Of a DNA stretch of 64,000 nucleotides, positions 26,085 to 33,466 are shown one piece after another. The notes beneath the pieces are model-generated. The model had not been told where the DNA came from. It did no database searches and was given only the letters and a program-made list of their open reading frames with translations. A program made the translations under genes and the position numbers. The first letter of the stretch is position 1, and each line of letters begins with the position of its first letter. Where the stretch lies: contig OZ271832.1 in the NCBI GenBank assembly GCA_965601475.1, positions 5,456,001-5,520,000 on the forward strand, read 5' to 3'. The DNA is from JAWPMT01 sp965601475 (GTDB taxonomy: Bacteria > Bacteroidota > Bacteroidia > Cytophagales > Cyclobacteriaceae).

Positions 26085-28052
26085 ATGATTATGAAACTTC
26101 AATCTTTCCTATTTTCCGTTGCAGTCGTTTTGACCCTCGGTATTCTGGTCACTTCCTGTGGCCCGCAAGGAGGGCAGTCAGGTGCACTCAAAGGCAACAT
26201 GGCCGAGAGGTCATTTGTGCCCCCTGGCGAACATGACGAGTTCTATGCCTTCATTTCCGGTGGCTACAGCGGCCAGTTGGCCATCTATGGTTTGCCTTCC
26301 GGCAGGCTGTTTCGGGTGGTTCCAGTATTTTCTGTTGATGCGGAAAAAGCCTACGGCTTCAACGAAGAGACAAAGCCAATGCTCAATACTTCATTTGGAT
26401 TTGTCCCCTGGGATGACTCACACCATCCTGATCTGTCTCAAACTAATGGTGAGGTAGACGGTCGGTGGTGTTTCCTCAATGGCAACAACACCCCCCGGAT
26501 AGCCCGGGTTAGTCTAGCCAGTTTTGAAACCGAAGAGATCATTGAGCTGCCCAATAGTGCGGGTAACCATAGTTCTTCCTTTGTTACTGAAAATACCGAG
26601 TATGTCGTTGCTGGTACCAGGTTTGGTGTTCCGGTACCCCAAAGGGACATGCCAATCGATGGATACAAAGGCAACTTCAAGGGCGCGCTGAGCTTCATCA
26701 AAGTCGACCAGGAGACAGGACGTATGAACCTTGAGTTCCAGGTAATGATGCCTGGTTTCAACTTCGATCTGGCTCACCCGGGACGCAAGGCTTCTCATGG
26801 ATGGATGTTCTTCTCGACCTACAACACCGAGGAAGCCAATACGCTACTGGAGGTGAATGCCTCCCAGAACGACAAAGACTTCATTGCGGCAATCAACTGG
26901 AAGAAAGCGGAAGAACTCATCGCAAATGGGGAATTTGAAACGATGAATACATCCTACGCGCACAACGTGTATGATGAATCCACGCACATGGCGACATCCA
27001 CCTTGAAGACCGAGGTGAGGGTGCTGGACCCTTCGAAGTATCCCGGATTGGTATATTTCTTACCAACGCCGAAGTCTCCCCATGGATGTGATGTGGATCC
27101 TTCCGGAGAATATATCATCGGAAGTGGCAAACTCGCTGCTGCCATGACCGCTCATTCTTTTACCAAAATGTTGGATGCTATCAAGAACGAGAAGTTTGAC
27201 GGCGATGCCTACGGTATTCCCATCATCAACTATGAGGATGTTGTTGCAGGTGTGGTTCAGCAGGCGGGTCTCGGCCCATTACATACGGAATTTGATGGTA
27301 AAGGCAATGCCTATACGACCTTCTTCATCAGCTCTGAAGTAGTGAAGTGGCAATTGGGTACCTGGGAAGTGTTGGACCGTCAACCTACTTACTACTCCGT
27401 CGGCCACCTGATGATCCCTGGAGGTAATTCACAAAAGCCTTTTGGTAAGTACCTCGTGGCGATGAACAAGATTACCAAAGATCGATACTTGCCCACCGGG
27501 CCTGAGCTGACGCACTCTGCCCAGTTGTTTGACATTTCCGGGGATAAGATGGAGTTGATACTGGATTTCCCAACAGTTGGAGAACCTCACTATGCTGCGG
27601 GAGCTCCTGCTGATCTGATCAAGCCAAACCAGAAAAAGTTCTATAAGCTTGAAGAAAACAATCACCCCCATGCGGTAAGAAGTGAAAGAGAAACACGGGT
27701 GGTCCGCGATGGGAATGAGGTACGCATCTATATGACTACAATCCGGAGTCATTTTGCGCCAGACAATATCGAGGGGATCAAAGTGGGAGATAAGGTATAC
27801 TTCCATGTGACCAATCTGGAGCAGGACTACGATGTGCCGCATGGCATTAGTATGATTGGCGCTAACACCGCTGAACTGCTCATCATGCCCGGTCAGACCG
27901 AGACGTTTGTCTGGGAACCCAAAAAAGAAGGGGTATGGCCCTTCTACTGTACTGATTTCTGTTCCGCGCTGCATCAAGAGATGCAAGGCTACATACGGGT
28001 CTCGGCTCGAGGAGCTGACGTTCCTTTGAAATGGAGCCTTGACGGGGAATAG
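26085..28052 (+). CDS. nosZ: Sec-dependent nitrous-oxide reductase (clade II NosZ), predicted lipoprotein
   Basis: 655 residues. Reduces N2O to N2 at the CuZ cluster using electrons delivered at CuA. The N-terminal beta-propeller holds the CuZ histidine motifs (DDSHHPDLSQ, AHPGRKASHGW, KSPHGCDVDPSGE, GPLHTEFDGKGNAYT, NNHPHAV). The C-terminal cupredoxin has the CuA set Cys622, Cys626, His630 and Met633 in CTDFCSALHQEM, with a further His in VPHGIS. There is no twin-arginine signal: the leader ends LVTSC with Cys25, a lipobox, so the enzyme should be lipid-anchored. Both metal centres look complete. A second Met at codon 3 (26091) is an alternative start. Confidence 0.97.
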   Translation: MIMKLQSFLFSVAVVLTLGILVTSCGPQGGQSGALKGNMAERSFVPPGEHDEFYAFISGGYSGQLAIYGLPSGRLFRVVPVFSVDAEKAYGFNEETKPMLNTSFGFVPWDDSHHPDLSQTNGEVDGRWCFLNGNNTPRIARVSLASFETEEIIELPNSAGNHSSSFVTENTEYVVAGTRFGVPVPQRDMPIDGYKGNFKGALSFIKVDQETGRMNLEFQVMMPGFNFDLAHPGRKASHGWMFFSTYNTEEANTLLEVNASQNDKDFIAAINWKKAEELIANGEFETMNTSYAHNVYDESTHMATSTLKTEVRVLDPSKYPGLVYFLPTPKSPHGCDVDPSGEYIIGSGKLAAAMTAHSFTKMLDAIKNEKFDGDAYGIPIINYEDVVAGVVQQAGLGPLHTEFDGKGNAYTTFFISSEVVKWQLGTWEVLDRQPTYYSVGHLMIPGGNSQKPFGKYLVAMNKITKDRYLPTGPELTHSAQLFDISGDKMELILDFPTVGEPHYAAGAPADLIKPNQKKFYKLEENNHPHAVRSERETRVVRDGNEVRIYMTTIRSHFAPDNIEGIKVGDKVYFHVTNLEQDYDVPHGISMIGANTAELLIMPGQTETFVWEPKKEGVWPFYCTDFCSALHQEMQGYIRVSARGADVPLKWSLDGE

Positions 28053-28070
28053 GTATTTCGGTTAGTCTCA

Positions 28071-28092
28071 GTGGCTGCCGAAAGGCAGCCAC
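28071..28092 (+). repeat. Perfect hairpin with GAAA loop between nosZ and the next gene
   Basis: GTGGCTGCC at 28071-28079 and GGCAGCCAC at 28084-28092 pair perfectly around a GAAA tetraloop. There is no run of T after it, so it does not look like a terminator; it more likely protects the 3' end of a processed nosZ transcript or tunes downstream expression. Confidence 0.65.
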
Positions 28093-28110
28093 ACTTTAAA
28101 CATCAACATT

Positions 28111-28689
28111 ATGAAACGCTCTAAACTGCTCATGTTCCTGGGTGCGATACTCCTGGGTGGGTTGTTTGTCTGGCCCATATGGAATATCACCCTCGAAGCT
28201 CCCCAATACCCTGACCCCATAGGTATGGACATTCACATCAATCGATTTGCGGATGCCCAACCCAATGATATTCAGAATATCAATATCATGAATCACTACG
28301 TGGGCATGAAGGATATTCCGGAAACCATCCCTGAATTTGACATATTTCCGTATTTCGCCATCGGCATGATCGTGCTGGGGTGCCTTGTCGCAATCATTGG
28401 CAAGCCCAAGCTCTATTTAGTGTGGTTTGCCATCATGGTCATACTGGGCTCTATTGCCATGTACGACTTCTACTTGTGGGAATATGACTATGGCCACAAT
28501 TTGAAGGAAACCGCAGCCATCAAGTTCACCGATGAAAAGGGTGAACCCATGGCTTATCAGCCCCCATTGATTGGGGCCAAGATGATCCTGAATTTCCGGG
28601 CAATATCAATGCCCAGACTAGGCGCTTACGCTATGTTTTTGGGAATGGCCCTTTCAGTTTTAGCCTTTTTTCAGTCTAAAAAGGAGTGA
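28111..28689 (+). CDS. Four-helix membrane protein of the nos cluster with Met/His motif
   Basis: 192 residues, helices at about 5-25, 78-97, 100-122 and 168-187. The periplasmic segment between helices 1 and 2 holds Met40, His42, Met60, His62 and Met66 (MDIH and NIMNHYVGM), a pattern suited to Cu(I). Clade II nos clusters often carry a small membrane protein called NosB of unknown role; this could be the counterpart but I cannot show homology. Lies between nosZ and nosL, and its stop overlaps nothing; nosL starts two bases later. Role in copper delivery or CuZ assembly is inferred. Confidence 0.8.
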   Translation: MKRSKLLMFLGAILLGGLFVWPIWNITLEAPQYPDPIGMDIHINRFADAQPNDIQNINIMNHYVGMKDIPETIPEFDIFPYFAIGMIVLGCLVAIIGKPKLYLVWFAIMVILGSIAMYDFYLWEYDYGHNLKETAAIKFTDEKGEPMAYQPPLIGAKMILNFRAISMPRLGAYAMFLGMALSVLAFFQSKKE

Positions 28690-28690
28690 A

Positions 28691-29128
28691 ATGAAATATG
28701 TAATGCTATTGCTCATGCTCCTGGTCCTGAGTGCCTGCGGTACATCACCGCGACCCATCAACTACGGAGTTGACGCCTGCAGCTTTTGTCAAATGACGAT
28801 CGTCGACCGGCAACACGCAGCACAGATTGTGACAGTGAAAGGCAAGTCATACAAATACGATGCGATAGAGTGTATGATGAATGACCTGAAGACGTGGGAT
28901 AGGCCTGCGGTCGCTCATTTCCTTGTCTCCGATTACGCTAATCCGGGAGAATTGACTGATGCCATCACTGCACATTACCTGATCAGTGAGGAGATCCCCA
29001 GTCCTATGGGAGCCTTCCTTACAGCCTTCGCCCGGAAAGACAAAAGGGCTTCCGTCAACGAGACGGGAGTTGGCGAAGAACTGGAATGGAACGTGCTGAA
29101 ATCGAGATTTGAACTAAACCATGAATAA
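28691..29128 (+). CDS. nosL: NosL copper chaperone lipoprotein
   Basis: 145 residues with lipobox LSAC (Cys16). The NosL copper site is Cys30, Cys33 and Met35 in CSFCQM; DAIEC and EIPSPMGA complete the family pattern. NosL binds Cu(I) outside the inner membrane and supplies it for NosZ maturation with NosDFY. It overlaps the next gene, a second NosL-like domain, by eight bases. The two share the same order of motifs across about 125 residues, so they arose by duplication. Confidence 0.95.
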   Translation: MKYVMLLLMLLVLSACGTSPRPINYGVDACSFCQMTIVDRQHAAQIVTVKGKSYKYDAIECMMNDLKTWDRPAVAHFLVSDYANPGELTDAITAHYLISEEIPSPMGAFLTAFARKDKRASVNETGVGEELEWNVLKSRFELNHE

Positions 29129-30530
29129 GAACTTTACAACCATGAGAAAACCAATAATATTCGTTCTGATGTTAGGGCTGGGTATATGGTGCTCTGCCCA
29201 ACATACGATAAACATTCAATCTGACCGATGCAACCATTGCAGCATGTCGATCAAGGATCCGAATTTTGCTGCCCTGGCCATAAATGGAGATGAAGCGTAT
29301 ACATTCGACGCCATTGAATGTCTGGTTAACTTTCTTAAGGAAAATGATGATATCGTCTTCAGCAGGTTGTTGGTGGCGGACTACATCCACGGTGGCCGGT
29401 TGATTGAAGCGGAGAAGGCATTTTTTCTGAAGAGCAGGGAGATTCCCAGTCCGATGGGTGCATACATTTCAGCATATCCTTCGGAGAAGGCAGCCAAAGA
29501 GGTGCAGATGGAAAAGGGAGGGGAGATATATAACTGGGAGGCCCTGAAAAAGCTGTTTGAGGATTCCCGATTTGGCCTCATCAATCAGCCAACGCACCAT
29601 CATCATCTTCCCGGGGCCTACGCACCCATCGGGATCATGGGTGATCACCTTCATCATGAGGGTGGGCTGATGCTGAGTTTCAGGATGATGGATATGCGTA
29701 TGGAAGACAACCTCAAAGGTTCGGGGGAGGTGACCAATCAAAGTATCTTTCAAGACTACATGGTAGCACCGCAAGCCATGACGATGCGGATGTATATGTT
29801 AGGAGCCATGTATGCACCACATGACAGGATCACGCTGATGATCATGCAACACTTTGTGCAAAAGTCGATGGACCTGGAAAGCATGATGGGCATGGATTTC
29901 TCAACGGAAAGCGCCGGTCTGGGTGATATGAGGATCAGTGTGTTGTATGGACTACTTGCCAACGACCAGGTCTCTTTCCATCTGAATGCAGCGCTCAACA
30001 TACCCATTGGAGATGTGACACAACGAGACCACACACCTATGATGCAAGACATGAAACTTCCATATGCCATGCAATTGGGCAGTGGGACTTATGATGTTAC
30101 CCTTGGCGGGACAATCAAAGGCTCAATGGATCGGTGGAGTGCGGGTATTCAGCCCCTTGGGGTCATCCGAACAGGTGAAAATAACCAGGGTTATCGTTTT
30201 GGAAATCAATTAGATATAGCTTCCTGGTTGAGCTATGATATAAATAGGTTCTTGAGTGTTTCCGGGAGGGGCCTGTACACAAGAATGTCAGGTTTGCACG
30301 GGATCGATGACGAGTTGAATCCCATGATGGCTCCGCCGGCCAATCCAGGCAATACAGGGCATACACGCATTTGGACCTATCTTGGTAGTAACTTGTCACT
30401 GGGTGATCAGCCTGTCCTGAGGGATTTCAAAATCGGAATAGAATACGGCATACCAGTGTATCAGCGAGTTCAGGGCATACAAATGTCTGCCGGGTCTACG
30501 CTGTTGGCAGGGCTTAGGTATTCGATATAG
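29121..30530 (+). CDS. NosL-like domain fused to a predicted outer-membrane beta-barrel
   Basis: 469 residues. A Sec signal ends at CSAQ (residue 27; a start at codon 8 is equally possible). Residues 30-150 are a NosL-like domain: CNHCSM at 37-42, DAIEC at 63-67, EIPSPMGA at 107-114. From about residue 155 comes a His-rich linker (HHHH at 159-162, GDHLHH at 174-179) and then a Met-rich region with alternating polar and aromatic residues ending in LLAGLRYSI, typical of an outer-membrane barrel like the phenol-degradation MetA-type transporter family. I know of no described NosL-barrel fusion. It overlaps nosL by eight bases and is followed nine bases later by nosD. A copper-entry or copper-sensing role is inferred. 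Confidence 0.85.
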   Translation: MNKNFTTMRKPIIFVLMLGLGIWCSAQHTINIQSDRCNHCSMSIKDPNFAALAINGDEAYTFDAIECLVNFLKENDDIVFSRLLVADYIHGGRLIEAEKAFFLKSREIPSPMGAYISAYPSEKAAKEVQMEKGGEIYNWEALKKLFEDSRFGLINQPTHHHHLPGAYAPIGIMGDHLHHEGGLMLSFRMMDMRMEDNLKGSGEVTNQSIFQDYMVAPQAMTMRMYMLGAMYAPHDRITLMIMQHFVQKSMDLESMMGMDFSTESAGLGDMRISVLYGLLANDQVSFHLNAALNIPIGDVTQRDHTPMMQDMKLPYAMQLGSGTYDVTLGGTIKGSMDRWSAGIQPLGVIRTGENNQGYRFGNQLDIASWLSYDINRFLSVSGRGLYTRMSGLHGIDDELNPMMAPPANPGNTGHTRIWTYLGSNLSLGDQPVLRDFKIGIEYGIPVYQRVQGIQMSAGSTLLAGLRYSI

Positions 30531-30539
30531 AAACAAAAA

Positions 30540-31775
30540 ATGACGAAGTCGTTCATCTTCTTTTTTTTCCTGGCTGGTCTGTGGCTGGAGATAGGAGCCG
30601 CGACCTTGGAGGTTTGCCATACCTGTGAGTTGGCTGACCTGGAACTGGCTGTGGAAAGTGCGCAGGAAGGAGATACGATTTTGATCCGGGCTGGGGTCTA
30701 TCGGTGCGTGAATTTGAATATCGCCAAACGACTCACCATCCTGGGCGAATCCGGAGCTACATTAGACGGACAGAAGGAAGGATACCTGCTGAAAGTTTTT
30801 GCCGATAGTGTTTCCATAAAGGGTCTCAAATTCATTAATTCAGGAAGGAGCTACACAAAGGATTTTGCAGCCATATACGCTTTCAAAGTTGACCATTTCC
30901 GTATAGTGGAAAACGAAATTGAGGATCCGTTTTTTGGGCTGCTCATCGAGAAATCAAAGAACGGGTTGATAGCCAATAACACAATCAGTGGCCATACCTT
31001 GAAAGAGGATGATGCAGGCAATGGCATTCACCTTTGGCACTGTCGAAATATCGAGATTACAGACAATGAGGTCTTTGGGATGAGGGATGGCCTCTACCTG
31101 GAATTTGTGGACAGCAGTAGGGTCACTCGAAACTATGCACACGACAATGTCCGTTATGGACTTCATTTCATGTTTTCAAACCACGATGAATACGTGGAGA
31201 ATATATTTCGGGAAAATGGGGCAGGAGTTGCTGTGATGTTCTCGAAGTTCATCAGGATGATAAACAATCGCTTTGTCAATAATTGGGGTGCTGCTTCGTA
31301 TGGATTGCTTTTGAAGGAAATCTACGACGCTGAGGTACGGGAAAATGCCTTTGTCGAAAATACCACTGCCATTTTCATCGATGGTACAACGCGCATCAAC
31401 TACGCCAACAACCTTTTTAGGCAAAATGGTTGGGCCATTAAGGTTTCGGGCGGATGTTATGCAAATCACCTGTTCAACAACAATTTCATTGGTAACACCT
31501 TTGACGTATCTTATCACTCCAAGTTGAACGACAACACATTCACTGGTAACTATTGGGCAGACTATGCCGGCTATGACTTAGATAGAGATGGCATAGGGGA
31601 CGTGCCCCATCGTCCGGTAAAGTTGTTCTCCTACATTGTCAACCAGACCCCCGAGACAATCGTACTCATGCGAAGCCTGTTTATTGATATCATCAATTTC
31701 TCTGAGCGAGTGTCACCGATCTTTACGCCAGACAACCTTATTGATACTTCACCTGCTATCCGACCTTTCCCATGA
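30540..31775 (+). CDS. nosD: NosD, periplasmic right-handed beta-helix maturation protein
   Basis: 411 residues with a signal peptide ending near GAAT. The body is a CASH-type right-handed beta-helix with repeated NxI/F turns (IVENEIEDP, ITDNEVFGM, VRENAFVEN). The conserved end is present: NYWADYAGYDLDRDGIGD and then PVKLFSYIV. NosD works with the NosFY ABC complex to receive copper or sulfur and to build the CuZ cluster in NosZ. It overlaps nosF by ATGA, indicating coupled translation. Confidence 0.96.
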   Translation: MTKSFIFFFFLAGLWLEIGAATLEVCHTCELADLELAVESAQEGDTILIRAGVYRCVNLNIAKRLTILGESGATLDGQKEGYLLKVFADSVSIKGLKFINSGRSYTKDFAAIYAFKVDHFRIVENEIEDPFFGLLIEKSKNGLIANNTISGHTLKEDDAGNGIHLWHCRNIEITDNEVFGMRDGLYLEFVDSSRVTRNYAHDNVRYGLHFMFSNHDEYVENIFRENGAGVAVMFSKFIRMINNRFVNNWGAASYGLLLKEIYDAEVRENAFVENTTAIFIDGTTRINYANNLFRQNGWAIKVSGGCYANHLFNNNFIGNTFDVSYHSKLNDNTFTGNYWADYAGYDLDRDGIGDVPHRPVKLFSYIVNQTPETIVLMRSLFIDIINFSERVSPIFTPDNLIDTSPAIRPFP

Positions 31776-32470
31776 TTGAAATCAACGACGTTCGGAAGCG
31801 ATTTGGCAAAGTTCAGGTACTCGATGGTGTGAGTTTTGACATTAGGGACGGGGGCGTGTTTGCCATTCTCGGACCAAATGGCTCGGGAAAGACTACCCTC
31901 CTGAAAATGATGCTGGGTATGGTAGTACCGGATGGTGGAGATATACGCATCAACCAGGAATCGGTCACACTCAATTACCGCTACAGGAAGAACATTGCCT
32001 ACTTACCTCAGATCGCCCGTTTTCCAGACAACCTTAGGGTGAAGGAGTTGATTCATATGCTCAAGGATGTGAGGGCGCTTCAGGGAAGGGATGAGTGGCT
32101 AATTGACCGATTTGATCTTGGAGATATGCTCAAAATGAAGTTGGGAGAACTCTCGGGAGGCACACGTCAGAAGGTCAATATAGTGCTGTCATTTATGTTT
32201 GATGCGGAACTGTGCATCCTTGACGAGCCCACTGCGGGACTGGACCCAGTGGCCATGATCGAATTGAAGCAATTGATCGCTGAAGAACGAAATCGAGGCA
32301 AGATCATCATCATCACCACGCATATTATGCCACTGGTGCAGGAGTTGGCGGAGGAGATCATTTTTCTCCTGGATGGTAAGGTCCGTTTTCAGGGGCCTGT
32401 GAAAGCCCTGCTCAATGGACATGGCGAAAACGATCTTGAACATGCAATAGCTGAGATGTTGGTCGAATGA
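31772..32470 (+). CDS. nosF: NosF, ATPase of the NosDFY complex
   Basis: 232 residues. Walker A GPNGSGKTT (residues 34-42), signature LSGGTRQKV, Walker B LCILDEPTAGLDP and switch His in TTHIM are all intact. NosF powers the NosDFY transporter on the cytoplasmic side for CuZ assembly. Four-base overlaps with nosD and nosY place the three in one translation-coupled unit. Confidence 0.95.
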   Translation: MIEINDVRKRFGKVQVLDGVSFDIRDGGVFAILGPNGSGKTTLLKMMLGMVVPDGGDIRINQESVTLNYRYRKNIAYLPQIARFPDNLRVKELIHMLKDVRALQGRDEWLIDRFDLGDMLKMKLGELSGGTRQKVNIVLSFMFDAELCILDEPTAGLDPVAMIELKQLIAEERNRGKIIIITTHIMPLVQELAEEIIFLLDGKVRFQGPVKALLNGHGENDLEHAIAEMLVE

Positions 32471-33249
32471 TTAAGATTCTCAAATACAGTTTTTATGACC
32501 TCATGCGCAGTCGCTGGAGTTATGTTTACCTGGCCTTCTACCTGGCGCTGGGCTTTGTACTGTTGTTTTTGAACAGCGACCTGTCCAAGGCCACGATTAC
32601 GCTGATGAACATCATCGTTGTGCTTACGCCGATGATTGGCACCATTTTCGGCATCATGTATCACTACAACTCGCGCGAGTTCACGGAACTATTACTCGCA
32701 CAACCGCTCAAACGGCGGGACATCATTTTGGGACAATACCTGGGTATAGCCATTTCCCTCTCCATGAGTTTTATTGTGGGACTTGGAATCCCCTTTCTCA
32801 TCTACGGAGCCTGGAATACTCGTGCAGGGTATCAATTGCTAATCCTACTGCTTTCCGGAACCTTTCTTACCTTCATTTTTGTGGCGCTGGCGGTTTTGAT
32901 TGGCCTGTTCAATGCTGATCGTATCAAGGGCTTTGGCTATGCCATTTTGCTATGGCTTTTCTTTGCCGTGATCTATGACGGCATCTTTATGACCCTTCTG
33001 ATCGTTTTCGATGACTACCCCCTGGATCATTTTGCGTTGGCAGCCTCGTTTCTGAATCCGATCGATCTATCCAGGATCATGATACTCCTCAGGCTCGAGA
33101 TATCCGCCTTACTGGGATATACTGGTGCTGTTTTTCAACAATTTATTGGTACAAATACCGGCTTCCTTTTGACCATGGCCGTCTTGTTGCTTTGGGTCAT
33201 TGGTCCTATGGTCATGATTTTGAAGAGGGTGAGTAAGATGGATTTCTGA
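32467..33249 (+). CDS. nosY: NosY, membrane permease of the NosDFY complex
   Basis: 260 residues with six membrane helices of the ABC-2 type. The loop YNSREFTELLLAQPLKRRDIILGQYLG after helix 2 is the typical coupling-helix region of NosY. It overlaps nosF by ATGA and ends the nos transcript; no nosR, nosX, nosG or nosH is found after it, as expected in Bacteroidota. It anchors NosF and docks periplasmic NosD. Confidence 0.93.
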   Translation: MIKILKYSFYDLMRSRWSYVYLAFYLALGFVLLFLNSDLSKATITLMNIIVVLTPMIGTIFGIMYHYNSREFTELLLAQPLKRRDIILGQYLGIAISLSMSFIVGLGIPFLIYGAWNTRAGYQLLILLLSGTFLTFIFVALAVLIGLFNADRIKGFGYAILLWLFFAVIYDGIFMTLLIVFDDYPLDHFALAASFLNPIDLSRIMILLRLEISALLGYTGAVFQQFIGTNTGFLLTMAVLLLWVIGPMVMILKRVSKMDF

Positions 33250-33466
33250 GGCGGTAGACTTTGTATTTGCTTACACCGGTTGCTTCTTGCGATTTCGTCA
33301 TAGAGCGGCGAGTTCGGAGGTAGGCTAACTCACTACGCCATACAAATCAGCCTTCATGCTGACATAACTCACATGGGCAGCGCCGCAAGGTCTTTAGCTT
33401 CACTTCGAATTAAGTATATGGTATCTCCTTACCCCATTTTTTCATCCCTCCTAATTAAGATTCACT

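Noticed and set aside
28071..28092. Reading the nosZ-downstream hairpin as a terminator
   Set aside because: No T run, and the downstream genes clearly belong to the same cluster with no other promoter seen.
29581..29660. HHHH run as an artefactual tag
   Set aside because: It lies inside a natural His-rich linker shared in style with the barrel family (GDHLHH) and not at a terminus.
14534..33340. Short repeat TAACTCACTACG at about 14534 and 33327
   Set aside because: One copy lies inside coding sequence at a gene end, only two copies were seen, and there are no flanking repeats; chance is likely.
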